DNA from: Hyphomicrobiales bacterium
GTDB taxonomy: Bacteria; Pseudomonadota; Alphaproteobacteria; Rhizobiales; Rhizobiaceae
DNA: 64,000 nt
Reading direction: 5' to 3'
Assembly (NCBI GenBank): GCA_900470285.1
Contig: UCAG01000016.1
Location: forward strand, 1 to 64,000
Shown here one piece after another: positions 9,578-18,850 of this stretch. The notes beneath the pieces were generated by a model, which was not told the origin of the DNA, did no database searches, and saw only the letters and a list, made by a program, of their open reading frames with translations. Position numbers and translations under genes: made by a program. Numbering within the stretch: position 1 is the first letter of the stretch; every line of letters starts with the position of its first letter.

Positions 9578-10654
9578 TCAATTATCACCCAATTCCGCCA
9601 GCAATGCGGTCTGGTGATCAGAAATCAATGCATCCACCAGCTCATCAAGCTCGCCCATCATTACGCGGTCAAGCTTATAGAGTGTGAGATTAATCCGGTG
9701 ATCTGTTACGCGACCTTGCGGGAAATTATAGGTACGAATGCGTTCTGAACGGTCGCCGGAGCCAACCTGACTGCGCCGCGCTTCCGAACGCTCACTCTCT
9801 GCACGCTGGCGCTCCATGTCATAAAGACGGGCGCGCAAAATCTGCATTGCACGTGCACGGTTCTGGTGCTGTGACTTCTCTGCCTGCACCACCATAATCC
9901 CGGTGGGAATATGGGTGATACGCACGGCCGAGTCTGTCGTATTGACGTGCTGACCACCGGCACCGGACGCACGCATCGTATCAATGCGAATATCTTCGTT
10001 GCGGATTTCAATATCAATATCTTCCGCTTCCGGCAGCACAGCCACCGTTGCCGCCGATGTATGAATACGTCCACTGCCTTCTGTTTCCGGTACACGCTGC
10101 ACGCGATGCACACCGGATTCAAATTTCATCTTGGAAAACACGCCTCTGCCGGAAATTGTCGCGATAATTTCCTTGAAGCCGCCCGCATCACCTTCGCTCG
10201 CCGAAACCACTTCCACACGCCAGCCTTTATCCGCAGCATAGCGCTCATACATGCGGAAGAGATCACCGCCAAACAAGGCCGCCTCGGAGCCGCCGGTACC
10301 GGCTCGAATTTCCAGAATAGCGTTTTTCTCATCCGCCGCATCTTTCGGCAGCAGCAAAATCTGGACTTCAGCTTCCAGCGTTTCGACTTTTTCTTCCGTA
10401 TCCGGAATTTCCATTTCAGCCAAAGAGCGCATTTCTGCATCGCCTGATGCATCATCGCGCATGGAAGTCAGATCGCTCAACTCCTGACGCGCAGCCTGCA
10501 ATTCACGAATTTTCAGCGCGACATCTTGCAGTTCAGAATATTCCGAGGCCAGTTTGACATAGGTTTCCGGCGAAGGATTATTCGCCATTTGCGCTTCAAG
10601 CATGACAAAATGCTTTAACAACTGATCCATTCTGTCTTGCGGAAGCGCGACCAT
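9578..10654 (-). CDS. prfA: Peptide chain release factor 1
   Basis: A 358-residue RF1 of usual length. The N-terminal PCRF domain is followed by the class-I release-factor domain with [15 protein letters not shown], the GGQ motif that triggers peptide release at the ribosome. It recognises UAG and UAA. It starts at ATG 10654 ([13 protein letters not shown]). It is the first gene of the prfA-prmC pair, downstream of ptsP on the same strand across a 140-base gap that contains a hairpin. Confidence 0.97.
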   Translation of the reverse strand: MVALPQDRMDQLLKHFVMLEAQMANNPSPETYVKLASEYSELQDVALKIRELQAARQELSDLTSMRDDASGDAEMRSLAEMEIPDTEEKVETLEAEVQILLLPKDAADEKNAILEIRAGTGGSEAALFGGDLFRMYERYAADKGWRVEVVSASEGDAGGFKEIIATISGRGVFSKMKFESGVHRVQRVPETEGSGRIHTSAATVAVLPEAEDIDIEIRNEDIRIDTMRASGAGGQHVNTTDSAVRITHIPTGIMVVQAEKSQHQNRARAMQILRARLYDMERQRAESERSEARRSQVGSGDRSERIRTYNFPQGRVTDHRINLTLYKLDRVMMGELDELVDALISDHQTALLAELGDN

Positions 10655-10725
10655 GCGATAATCCTGATAATATAATTATATGTCTGAAATTCAGCTTTCA
10701 GCTTGATAAGGGCACCCATAAAGCA

Positions 10726-10759
10726 TTTCGCAATCAAACGGAAATGCCTGATTGCGAAA
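10726..10759. repeat. Inverted repeat between ptsP and prfA
   Basis: TTTCGCAATCA and TGATTGCGAAA are perfect 11-base arms around a 12-base spacer. It could fold at the 3' end of the ptsP transcript, but no good T-run follows on the minus strand. Confidence 0.6.
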
Positions 10760-10794
10760 TTTTCTGCACAAATGACAGCGCTTTATATTGGCTT

Positions 10795-13065
10795 TTACAG
10801 AGGAATGCCCTGTTCGGCTGCAAAGCGTACAAGATGCTCACGGATTGATCCGTTGGCATCAGGTCTCTGCACGAGATCACTCAGAACCGCATTCAGCTGC
10901 GCTGCATCAAGCGACAACAGCATATTTTTCACTGGCCCGATTGCCGCCGCAGACATGGAGATCGAGCGGAAGCCCAACCCCACCAGCATCATAGCTGTCA
11001 ATGGCTTACCCGCCATTTCACCGCAGAGTGTCACCGGTTTATCGTGACGCTTGCCCGCCTCGGCGATCTGCTGCAATACCCGCAAAAATGCCGGAGACAA
11101 CTGGTCAAAACGATCCGCAATCTGCGCATTGCCACGGTCAACCGCCATAATGAACTGGAACAGATCATTCGATCCTACCGAGGCGAAATCCACTTCGCGC
11201 ATCAGTTCGTCCAGCTGCCACAGCAGTGACGGCACCTCGATCATCGCCCCGACTTTCAGGTTGCTCGGCGGCTGATAATCGAAACGGGTCAGGTAATTGA
11301 CTTCCCGCTCGATAATTTCGCGGGTCGCTTTCACCTCTGCCACTTCTGTCACCATCGGCAACATAATGCGCAATTCACGACCACCCGCAGCTTTCAGCAG
11401 CGCGCGCAACTGCGTACGCATCAGACCTGGCCGGTCCAGAGCAAGGCGGATCGCCCGCCAGCCCATCGCCGGATTTTCTTCATGCGCGTTGGAGCGGAAA
11501 TACGGCAGCACTTTATCACCGCCAATATCCAGTGTGCGGAAAGTCACCGGCTTGTCGCCGGCCGCTTCCAGCACTGCGCGATAGAGCTTTTCCTGCTGGC
11601 CGGAACGCGGAAAAGTAGAAGCCACCATGAATTGCAGTTCTGTGCGGAACAGGCCGACACCATCCGCACCGGATTCCTTCAGCTGCGGCAGATCAACAAT
11701 CAGACCGCCATTCATCAGCAATACAACCGGCTGACCATCTTTGGTAATCGTCGGCTTATCGCGCAACTCACGATAAAGCGCCTGTCTCTTAGCGCGGAAA
11801 CGGACTTTCTCCGCATAGGCCGCTTCAACATCAGACTGCGGCCGCAGATGAACACGACCATCCTCGCCGTCAATAATGATCGCATCATTATTTTCAGCCA
11901 ATGCAACCACACCTTTGGCCTGCCCGACTACCGGAATACCCATAGCACGTGCGACGATCACAACATGGCTTGTCGTTGCGCCGTCTTCCAGTACCAGACC
12001 GCGCACACGCTCCCGCGGATAATCCAGCAATTCCGCAGCCCCCATGGAACGGGCAACAATGATCGAATCCTTCGCCATCATTTCCGCAGCGGTTTTCGGG
12101 TCATAGCCCATCAGCTGCCGCATCAGACGATTGGCAAGGTCATCAAAATCACTGAGACGCTCACGCATATAAGGATCGCTCAGATGCATCATCCGTGCGC
12201 GCGTATCGCTCTGTACTTTTTCAACCGCTGCTTCTGCGGTCAGGCCATTGCGGATAGCTTCCTCAAGACGGCGCATCCAGCCACGGTCATGGGCAAACAT
12301 CCGGTAAGCTTCAAGCACATCACGATGCTCACCCTCGACCGCCACATCGCGGCGCGACAACATATCGTCAATCGAGAGACGTAGAGACCCCATCGCCTCA
12401 TCAAGACGCGTGATCTCATGCTCAATATCTTCATTAAAAAGATTAGTTACGACAATGCGCGGCTCATGCAGCAGCACATGTCCGAGACCAACACCGTCAT
12501 TATAAGCATGGCCATTGAAACTGACAGAACGCCCGTTGGTCAGTTCTACACCGGGACGCGCAAGACGGGTGAGATTACCTGCGGCAACCATTTCCGCCAG
12601 CACCATGGCAGTTGTTTCCAAAGCTTCCAGCTCATCTTCGCGATAAGCCCGTTTGGTGCGGTTCTGAACCACAAGTACACCCATCGTCCGGCCTGCGCGC
12701 AATACCGGCACACCGAGGAAGGAGTTATAAATTTCTTCACCGGTTTCAGGCAGATAAGTGAAAGCCGGATGGCTCTGCGCATCAGTCAGATTGAGCGGGC
12801 GCGCGGTTGCGGCAATCGTACCGACAAGCCCTTGCCCCAGACGCAACTGCGCCAGATGCACGGCCTGCGGGTTCAGACCTTCGGTTGCATAGAGCTCTAG
12901 AATTTCATCAGATCGGAGCACATAGAATGAACAGACCTCCGCCACCATATTTTGCGCGATTTCGCGCACAATACGGTCAAGGCGTTCCTGCGGTTCGAGC
13001 GCTTCCGCCATTAAAGCGCGAAGACGCTTGAGCAAAATCCGGGGTCCGGCTGTCAGCTCACGCAT
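10795..13065 (-). CDS. ptsP: Phosphoenolpyruvate--protein phosphotransferase PtsP (enzyme I-Ntr)
   Basis: A 756-residue enzyme I of the nitrogen PTS. An N-terminal GAF domain (about 20-165) is followed by the PTS enzyme I N domain, the phosphohistidine swivel domain with the active His in GATTSHVVIVARAMG, and the PEP-binding TIM barrel (LMNGGL, GVGLFRTELQF, LPMVTEV, GSNDLFQF, LCGEMAG). It takes phosphate from PEP and passes it to NPr and EIIA-Ntr, a regulatory rather than sugar-transport chain. The GAF domain senses small nitrogen metabolites such as glutamine in known members. It starts at ATG 13065. lysC, its usual Brucella neighbour, lies upstream on the same strand, but a 740-base gap with a terminator separates them. 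Confidence 0.97.
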   Translation of the reverse strand: MRELTAGPRILLKRLRALMAEALEPQERLDRIVREIAQNMVAEVCSFYVLRSDEILELYATEGLNPQAVHLAQLRLGQGLVGTIAATARPLNLTDAQSHPAFTYLPETGEEIYNSFLGVPVLRAGRTMGVLVVQNRTKRAYREDELEALETTAMVLAEMVAAGNLTRLARPGVELTNGRSVSFNGHAYNDGVGLGHVLLHEPRIVVTNLFNEDIEHEITRLDEAMGSLRLSIDDMLSRRDVAVEGEHRDVLEAYRMFAHDRGWMRRLEEAIRNGLTAEAAVEKVQSDTRARMMHLSDPYMRERLSDFDDLANRLMRQLMGYDPKTAAEMMAKDSIIVARSMGAAELLDYPRERVRGLVLEDGATTSHVVIVARAMGIPVVGQAKGVVALAENNDAIIIDGEDGRVHLRPQSDVEAAYAEKVRFRAKRQALYRELRDKPTITKDGQPVVLLMNGGLIVDLPQLKESGADGVGLFRTELQFMVASTFPRSGQQEKLYRAVLEAAGDKPVTFRTLDIGGDKVLPYFRSNAHEENPAMGWRAIRLALDRPGLMRTQLRALLKAAGGRELRIMLPMVTEVAEVKATREIIEREVNYLTRFDYQPPSNLKVGAMIEVPSLLWQLDELMREVDFASVGSNDLFQFIMAVDRGNAQIADRFDQLSPAFLRVLQQIAEAGKRHDKPVTLCGEMAGKPLTAMMLVGLGFRSISMSAAAIGPVKNMLLSLDAAQLNAVLSDLVQRPDANGSIREHLVRFAAEQGIPL

Positions 13066-13440
13066 AGGGTCTCAATGCTCCTCCATATGCCTCATGCCAA
13101 TCTCAAACCACAATACACAGCGTATGTGGTTACTCGTCGGCTTTTACCGCTTTTCCGATCGACCGGTCAGGCATTGTTTCATCCTGATACTACAAGACCA
13201 GTCCGATCACGAATCACACCGCTGTGTGCATAGCTCAGTTTGGTTTGCTTGTGAGCATTTTTCTCACAGTCGTCCAGAGTACAATTATCAAATCTTATTA
13301 TACACTGTGCTCTTATTGCGGTTTACGTGTCTAAAATGGGGCGTAAACCGATTAAAGCATCTCCATCAACAAAAATGATTTTATTTATCCCGCTGCCCGC
13401 ACATGACCAAAGCCGGATCGTCCTGCTCTTATTTCCGCTC

Positions 13441-13469
13441 TTTAGCTATGCAGTAGCTGCATAGCTAAA
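13441..13469. repeat. Perfect 13-bp hairpin with 3-base loop
   Basis: TTTAGCTATGCAG and CTGCATAGCTAAA are exact reverse complements around TAG. No T-run follows on either strand, so it is not a standard terminator. It could be a protein-binding palindrome or a repeat remnant. Confidence 0.7.
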
Positions 13470-13503
13470 CCCTGTATTTCCGTTTACCCCTGAAAAGATA
13501 ATA

Positions 13504-13710
13504 GCATGTCGCGGAAAAGTGGATACCGGTTTTCCGATAGTGACATGCGTAAAAACAAGGAGATAGAACGAACGCCATGAATGTGATTAAACGCGACACG
13601 CTCTAGAGCATGTCGCAGCTAAATGGACTCATTTAGCGTCCGCGAGCATGCGACAATTAAATGAAGATAGAGCGAGCGCAGTGGATACAATTAAACGCGA
13701 CACGCTCTGG
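13504..13710. repeat. RIME-like element followed by palindromic repeat family C
   Basis: A RIME-type core (CGGAAAAGTGG...CCGGTTTTCCG, 13504-13560) is followed by a partial and then a full copy of a second repeat starting GAGCATGTCGCAGCTAAATG and ending CGCGACACGCTCT (about 13614-13709). The second repeat recurs at 33507-33552 and about 54988-55091. Confidence 0.75.
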
Positions 13711-13757
13711 CATAATGTTGCCGCTCGGCAGAAATGAATAGAATGCAGACAGAAAAA

Positions 13758-13783
13758 AAGGCAGTGCCGCGAAGCACTGCCTT
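13758..13783 (-). terminator. Intrinsic terminator of lysC
   Basis: AAGGCAGTGC and GCACTGCCTT form a 10-bp stem with a CGCGAA loop. On the minus strand a run of seven T follows. Confidence 0.9.
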
Positions 13784-13807
13784 CCTGAAACTTTTTGAGT
13801 TCAGTCT

Positions 13808-15061
13808 TCAGTGCTTATCCAGCCCGTAAACAGAATGAAGGGTTCGTACCGCAAGTTCTGTATAAGCGCTGTCAATCAGGATCGAGATTTTAATCTCGGA
13901 GGTCGTGATCGCACGAATATTGATGCCTTTTTCAGCCAGCGCCTTAAATGCAGTCGCTGCAACACCTGCATGAGAGCGCATACCGGTGCCGATCACCGAA
14001 ATTTTTGCCAGACCGGTTTCCGACTGGATGGAGTCACAGCCGATTTCGGCCTTTACCTTATCCAGCGCATGCACAGCCTTATCCATATCGCCGGAAGGTA
14101 CGGTGAAGGTCATGTCGGTTTTCGAACCATCTTCGGAAACATTCTGAACAATCATATCAACATTGATATGTTCTTCAGCCAGCGGGACAAAAATCGCCGC
14201 CGAAACACCCGGGCGGTCGGCCACGCGGCGCAATGAGATCTGAGCTTCATCTCGGGCGAAAGCAATACCAGTTACAACCTGTTGTTCCACGATTTCATCC
14301 TCATCGCAAATCAGTGTTCCGGGAGGGTTGAGCGGATCACCCATGCCCGGCGCATGCGGATCTTCAAAACTTGAACGTACAAATGTACGCACTTTATGCA
14401 CCATGGCCAGTTCTACGGAGCGAACCTGCAGCACTTTAGCGCCAAGGGATGCCATTTCCAGCATCTCTTCAAAAGAAATCTTGGCCATACGGCGGGCTTT
14501 GGGTTCTACGCGCGGATCGGTCGTATAAACACCATCCACATCCGTATAAATATCACAGCGATCAGCCTTAACCGCCGCCGCAACGGCAACAGCCGAAGTA
14601 TCGGAGCCGCCACGGCCAAGTGTCGAAATACGATTATCCGGGCTGATGCCCTGGAAACCGGCAATCACCGCAACCTGACCTTCACCAAAGCGCTTAATCA
14701 GAAATGAACCGTCAATATCGGTAATACGCGCCGCACCATGCGTCATGTCAGTCTTGATCGGGATCTGCCAGCCCTGCCATGAACGGGCATTAACCCCCAT
14801 GGATTGCAGCACAATCGCCAGAAGACCGGCCGTGACCTGCTCGCCCGATGCAACAATCGCATCATATTCACGGGCATCATGCATCGGCGATGCTTCACGC
14901 GTCCAGGCAACCAGCTCATTGGTTTTACCGGCCATAGCCGAAACCACAACTGCCACTTCATTGCCGGAATCGACTTCACGTTTAACGTGACGCGCCACAT
15001 TCCGGATCCGTTCAAGATCGGCCACAGAAGTACCGCCGAATTTCATCACAATGCGCGCCAT
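13808..15061 (-). CDS. lysC: Aspartate kinase
   Basis: A 417-residue monofunctional aspartokinase. The N-terminal kinase domain opens with MARIVMKFGGTSVAD, and GRGGSDTSAVAVAAAVKAD binds substrate; two C-terminal ACT domains (about 265-417) allow feedback control by lysine and/or threonine. It makes aspartyl phosphate, the first step to lysine, threonine, methionine and diaminopimelate. The start is ATG 15061; the upstream in-frame extension lacks the conserved beginning. It is divergent from ubiG across about 190 bases. Confidence 0.97.
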   Translation of the reverse strand: MARIVMKFGGTSVADLERIRNVARHVKREVDSGNEVAVVVSAMAGKTNELVAWTREASPMHDAREYDAIVASGEQVTAGLLAIVLQSMGVNARSWQGWQIPIKTDMTHGAARITDIDGSFLIKRFGEGQVAVIAGFQGISPDNRISTLGRGGSDTSAVAVAAAVKADRCDIYTDVDGVYTTDPRVEPKARRMAKISFEEMLEMASLGAKVLQVRSVELAMVHKVRTFVRSSFEDPHAPGMGDPLNPPGTLICDEDEIVEQQVVTGIAFARDEAQISLRRVADRPGVSAAIFVPLAEEHINVDMIVQNVSEDGSKTDMTFTVPSGDMDKAVHALDKVKAEIGCDSIQSETGLAKISVIGTGMRSHAGVAATAFKALAEKGINIRAITTSEIKISILIDSAYTELAVRTLHSVYGLDKH

Positions 15062-15247
15062 TATGTCGACATATCCTAAATGAAAATGAGAACCAACGGA
15101 ACCTGCCATCGTACTGAGAGGTACTCCTGACAGGTAAGTGATGCTGACATACCGAAATTATGACCACTTCGCAAGCGCAACAGGCGAAAAGATACTTGAC
15201 TTTCATCAATGAACAGACAAGTCCATTGGTAGAAAATGGAGAAAGCT

Positions 15248-16039
15248 ATGTCCGACACGTCCAGACAGACAGATACTGGCTCACAACAGCCACAGGAAGC
15301 CGTATCCGGCCGTACCACGATTGATCCCGCTGAAGTTGCGCATTTTTCGCGCATTGCCAGCGAATGGTGGAACCCGCAGGGCAAATTCCGCCCGCTCCAT
15401 AAATTCAACCCGACCCGTCTGGAATATCTGAAAGAACAGATCTGCAAGCATTTCAACCGTGATCCGCTGGCGGCCAGACCGCTGGAAGGCCTGCGCATTC
15501 TGGATATTGGTTGCGGCGGCGGTCTGCTGTGCGAGCCGATGGCACGTCTTGGCGCTACAGTTATCGGTGCGGATGCCTCAACCACCAATATTGAAGTCGC
15601 CAAAATCCATGCCGCAGAAATGGGCATTGAAATCGATTATCGCGCCACCACAGCAGAAGATCTGGCCGATGCCGGTGAACAATTCGATGTCGTGCTGAAT
15701 ATGGAAGTGGTTGAGCATGTTTCCGACGTCGATCTGTTCATGTCGGCCACGGCGAAAATGGTCAAGCCGCAGGGACTGATGTTTGTTGCCACCATCAACC
15801 GCACACTGAAAGCATGGGGTCTGGCGATTATCGGCGCGGAATATGTGCTGCGCTGGCTGCCAAAAGGCACCCATCAATATGAAAAACTGGTGCGTCCTGA
15901 CGAACTGGAAAAACCATTGCAGGCTGCCGGTCTGACCGTGCTGGAAAAAACCGGCGTGAGCTATAATCCGCTCAATGATACATGGAACCGCTCACGCGAT
16001 CTCGACGTGAATTATATGATTCTGGCGCAGCGTCGCTAA
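15248..16039 (+). CDS. ubiG: Bifunctional 2-polyprenyl-6-hydroxyphenol methylase / 3-demethylubiquinol O-methyltransferase UbiG
   Basis: A 263-residue SAM methyltransferase. The SAM motif [19 protein letters not shown] and the UbiG hallmarks [22 protein letters not shown] are present. It carries out both O-methylation steps of ubiquinone synthesis. I chose ATG 15248 because GGAGAAAG stands just before it; ATG 15236 in the same frame would place that site inside the gene. It is divergent from lysC and convergent with the DUF1178 gene. Confidence 0.96.
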   Translation: MSDTSRQTDTGSQQPQEAVSGRTTIDPAEVAHFSRIASEWWNPQGKFRPLHKFNPTRLEYLKEQICKHFNRDPLAARPLEGLRILDIGCGGGLLCEPMARLGATVIGADASTTNIEVAKIHAAEMGIEIDYRATTAEDLADAGEQFDVVLNMEVVEHVSDVDLFMSATAKMVKPQGLMFVATINRTLKAWGLAIIGAEYVLRWLPKGTHQYEKLVRPDELEKPLQAAGLTVLEKTGVSYNPLNDTWNRSRDLDVNYMILAQRR

Positions 16040-16054
16040 ATTATACCTGGAAAA

Positions 16055-16080
16055 AACTGATCCGTATAAACGGATCAGTT
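16055..16080 (-). terminator. Terminator overlapping the DUF1178 stop codon
   Basis: AACTGATCCGT and ACGGATCAGTT form an 11-bp stem with an ATAA loop, followed by TTTTTT on the minus strand. The TGA stop of the DUF1178 gene lies inside the stem. Confidence 0.85.
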
Positions 16081-16500
16081 ATAATCCTCAGGAAGTACCG
16101 GTAACGGCAGAATTTCTACACCATCCTCAACGAGTGATGTGATCTCTTCCTTCGTTGCCTCACCGTAAATACCGCGCTCTTCGGTTTCACCATGGTGAAT
16201 TTTACGCGCTTCCTCGGCAAAACGGTCGCCGACATAATCGGCATTCTCTTTCACCTTACGGCTGATTTCACGCATCTCATCCAGCAATTTACGCTGGGCT
16301 TCACCCATTGTCGCAGCAATTTTCTCTTTGGTGCGACCAGTGGTGACGGACGGTGCCATCAGCGCCTTACTCACATTAGGTGAGTGACAAACAGGGCATT
16401 GCACCAGACCGCGTGCGGTCTGGCTGTCGAAATCCTCATTATTACGAAACCAGCCCTCAAATTCATGGGACTGGTCACAGTGCAGAGAAAACCGCATCAT
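16075..16500 (-). CDS. DUF1178 family protein
   Basis: A 141-residue protein of the DUF1178 family. The N-terminal part has FSLHCDQSHEFEGWF and a CPVCHSPNVSKALMAPSV stretch whose cysteines (C8, C35, C38) could bind zinc, as in FmdB-like ribbons. The C-terminal half is helical. Its function is unknown. The start overlaps the stop codon of the nitrilase gene by 4 bases (ATGA), so the two are translationally coupled; a second ATG follows directly. Confidence 0.88.
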   Translation of the reverse strand: MMRFSLHCDQSHEFEGWFRNNEDFDSQTARGLVQCPVCHSPNVSKALMAPSVTTGRTKEKIAATMGEAQRKLLDEMREISRKVKENADYVGDRFAEEARKIHHGETEERGIYGEATKEEITSLVEDGVEILPLPVLPEDYN

Positions 16501-17348
16501 GCCTTGATCGTTTCACCTTCTGCGATAATGGTCTCAAGTTTGAATTCCCGCGCATTCTTTAAGTTCGGGATTTTATTGCGGGCAGCAGCACTGTCCGCCA
16601 CATCAATATCCGCGTAGATCACTGCCGGATTGTCATGATCGGCCTCTGCCAGAACCTTACCCCATGGTGAAACAATAATAGTGTGACCATAGGTCTGACG
16701 ATTGCCGTTATGCAGGCCGCCCTGCGCAGCAGAAATCAGGAAGGCACCATTTTCAATGGCACGCGCCCGCTGCAAGATATGCCAATGTGCCTCACCGGTC
16801 TGTTGGGTAAAAGCAGCAGGCGCGGAGATCACATTAGCACCGGCATTGGCCTGCGCCTGAAACAGCTGCGGGAAGCGGATATCGTAGCAGATTGCCAATC
16901 CGAGTTTCATAAATGGCAGTTCTGCGATCACTGCGCGGTCCCCGGCCGAAATCGTATCGGATTCACGCCAGCTCTCACCATTATCCAGATCCACATCAAA
17001 CATATGGATCTTGTCATAAGTGGTGATTTTCGAACCATCAGGCGCAAACACAAAAGCGCGGTTAGCGATCAGTCCGCTTTCAAGTTTAATCGGTGTGGAA
17101 CCGATATGGAGATAAATGCCGTGCCGCTTTGCCAGAACCGAAGCCTCACGCACTACAGGATCATCCTGCTCCGCATAAAGGCTGGCACGGTAAAGCGCAC
17201 GGTCATTCTGAATAATGCCGGTGTTTTCAGGCGTCTGCACATATTGCGCACCTTGGGCGGCAGCCTCTCCGACCATACGACTGAGGGCTTCAATATTGGC
17301 GGACATATCGCCGTCTGAGCGCATCTGCACTGCTGCAACTTTAACCAT
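16497..17348 (-). CDS. Carbon-nitrogen hydrolase (Nit1-like, possible deaminated glutathione amidase)
   Basis: A 283-residue nitrilase-superfamily amidase with a complete Glu-Lys-Cys triad: TPENTG, DKIHMFDVD and LAICYDIRFPQLF. The family hydrolyses amides, and the closest characterised group (Nit1/NitR) removes the amide of deaminated glutathione as metabolite repair. The glutaredoxin gene 31 bases upstream on the same strand fits a link to glutathione, but the substrate is inference. It ends in a 4-base overlap with the DUF1178 gene, so grxC, this gene and DUF1178 probably form an operon. Confidence 0.9.
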   Translation of the reverse strand: MVKVAAVQMRSDGDMSANIEALSRMVGEAAAQGAQYVQTPENTGIIQNDRALYRASLYAEQDDPVVREASVLAKRHGIYLHIGSTPIKLESGLIANRAFVFAPDGSKITTYDKIHMFDVDLDNGESWRESDTISAGDRAVIAELPFMKLGLAICYDIRFPQLFQAQANAGANVISAPAAFTQQTGEAHWHILQRARAIENGAFLISAAQGGLHNGNRQTYGHTIIVSPWGKVLAEADHDNPAVIYADIDVADSAAARNKIPNLKNAREFKLETIIAEGETIKA

Positions 17349-17379
17349 CTACATTATTCTCCCCTTTATGTCTTATAGA

Positions 17380-17643
17380 TCAGTCTGCTTTACCGGTTTC
17401 CAGCAGAGTAACCAGCTTGCCTGCACGATCCAGCGCATGAAGATCGTCACAACCGCCGACATGTACATCACCGATAAAAATCTGCGGAAATGTTGTACCG
17501 CCGGAACGGGTCATCATTTCTTCGCGATATTTCGGATCAACACTCGCATTAAATTCCGTATAGCCAGGCGCGCGTTCATTCAGCAATTGTTTTGCGCGTG
17601 CGCAGTAACCACAGCCGTCACGGGTATAAATTTCAACATTCAT
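17380..17643 (-). CDS. grxC: Glutaredoxin 3
   Basis: An 87-residue dithiol glutaredoxin. The active site is CGYC (RDGCGYCARAKQLL), and the glutathione-binding TFPQIFIGDVHVGGCDDL is present. It reduces disulfides and glutathione mixed disulfides in the cytosol. The start is ATG 17643 (MNVEIYTRDG), preceded by GGAG; the 17-residue in-frame extension is not part of the family. First gene of the probable grxC-nitrilase-DUF1178 operon; a RIME-like repeat separates it from comF. Confidence 0.97.
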   Translation of the reverse strand: MNVEIYTRDGCGYCARAKQLLNERAPGYTEFNASVDPKYREEMMTRSGGTTFPQIFIGDVHVGGCDDLHALDRAGKLVTLLETGKAD

Positions 17644-17729
17644 TTCAAGAGTCTCCAGAGTTTCAGCTCTATATAACCATGCCTGCACAATCATCCAAGC
17701 ATTTGCTGCCAGTTTGTTGTCATGCAGAA

Positions 17730-17838
17730 CTTGTCACGGTTAATCGTATTCACTACGCTCGCTCTGTCTTCTTATTTTTACGCATGCCGTTTCCGGAAAA
17801 CCGGTTCCCGCTTTTCCGCGACATGCTTTTAAGAGCAT
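17730..17838. repeat. RIME-like intergenic element
   Basis: It contains the RIME core in reverse orientation (CCGGAAAACCGGTTCCCGC and GCGACATGC), next to a GGTTAATCGTATTCACTACG flank seen in related repeats. It fills the gap between comF and grxC and ends just before the comF stop codon, so it would be read at the 3' end of the comF transcript. Confidence 0.75.
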
Positions 17839-17840
17839 AA

Positions 17841-18641
17841 TTATCTCATCCCGTCAGGCAGCACGCGTCCGAAAGTCAACACATCCACCTCTGCCACTCC
17901 TGCTTTCAGCAAAGCACGGCAGGCCGCCTTGACTGTCGCACCGGTGGTATAAACATCATCAACCAGCAGCACAGTATGTCCCTGCACCCTGCTTCGCCCT
18001 GCCTCCGGCACATGAAAAGCTCCTGCCACATTACGCAATCGCTCAGATTGACTAAGCTCTGCCTGCTGACGTGTATCCTTAATGCGCTGCAATGCAGACG
18101 GATCATAGGTCTTACCGCTGAGATTCGCCAAAACCCGCGCCAGTTCTGCAGCCTGATTATAACGACGCTTCCACAAACGTTTGCGATGCAGCGGCACCGG
18201 AATAATCACATCACATCCCTCAAGCAATTCCTGCCCTGCCCTCTGCATCCAGCGTGCCATCCACGGCGCCAGATCAAGCCGGTCATAATATTTCAGCGAA
18301 ATACCGGCATGACGGGCTGCCCCCTCGTGACAGGCAACAGAGCGCAAGTGCCGGAAAGGCGGCGGGTCGGCAATCGCCTCGGCAGAGAGAAAATGTGCGC
18401 CAAAATCATGAGTAAAGGGCATGCCCATCACCGGACACAACGGCGCTTCCAGAAAACGCATCTCACTCCAGCAAGCTCCGCATAAAGTGCCTGCCTGTGA
18501 AACAGCGCTGTCACACCCCTCACAAAGTGCCGGAAAAATCCTGTCCGGCAGAGCTTTCAAACCAGCGCCTGCATAATCCCAAAAGCGTGTCCACCTCCCC
18601 CGTCTCACAACAGTTTCATGAGAAAGCGGTAATTCCCCCAT
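17841..18641 (-). CDS. comF: ComF family protein (phosphoribosyltransferase-like)
   Basis: A 266-residue protein with an N-terminal double zinc-ribbon (LCEGCDSAVSQAGTLCGACWSEM, then LCPVMGMP) and a C-terminal phosphoribosyltransferase domain carrying the PRPP motif VLLVDDVYTTGATVKAA. In naturally competent bacteria ComF helps carry incoming single-stranded DNA; outside those its role is unclear. It starts at ATG 18641 and is divergent from the methyltransferase gene, with a RIME element between them. Confidence 0.92.
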   Translation of the reverse strand: MGELPLSHETVVRRGRWTRFWDYAGAGLKALPDRIFPALCEGCDSAVSQAGTLCGACWSEMRFLEAPLCPVMGMPFTHDFGAHFLSAEAIADPPPFRHLRSVACHEGAARHAGISLKYYDRLDLAPWMARWMQRAGQELLEGCDVIIPVPLHRKRLWKRRYNQAAELARVLANLSGKTYDPSALQRIKDTRQQAELSQSERLRNVAGAFHVPEAGRSRVQGHTVLLVDDVYTTGATVKAACRALLKAGVAEVDVLTFGRVLPDGMR

Positions 18642-18713
18642 TGCATTCGCCCCCGATTGAACGCATTTACATCACCATGCCAGATGCAATACTCCAGTCC
18701 AGAGAAATCTCTG

Positions 18714-18778
18714 GAGCGCATCCCGAAAAGTGGGAACCGGTTTTCGGAAAAGATGCGCGTAAAAACTAAGAGATAGAG
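18714..18778. repeat. RIME element (canonical core)
   Basis: The core CATCCCGAAAAGTGGGAACC, then CGGTTTTCGG and AGATGCGCGTAAAAACTAAG, is the Rhizobiales RIME1 type. It can fold into a long hairpin and lies between the divergent comF and methyltransferase genes. Confidence 0.85.
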
Positions 18779-18850
18779 CATTTCCCACTTTTCAAGATAA
18801 ATTGGAAATGCGCTGCCCAGTGAACGGTGCCTGATATCGGGATACGAAAA

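Larger units (their letters stand above)
13066..13757. other. Long repeat-rich intergenic region
   Basis: No gene is visible in this roughly 690-base stretch. It holds an inverted repeat with 9-base arms (CGGTTTACG 13319-13327 and CGTAAACCG 13342-13350), a perfect 13-bp hairpin (13441-13469) and RIME-like and palindromic repeats (13504-13710). The ptsP promoter must lie in the part near 13066. Confidence 0.6.

Noticed and set aside
13028-13378. A + strand frame of 116 residues before ptsP
   Set aside because: It begins antisense to ptsP, then runs through repeat-rich gap DNA; no motif.
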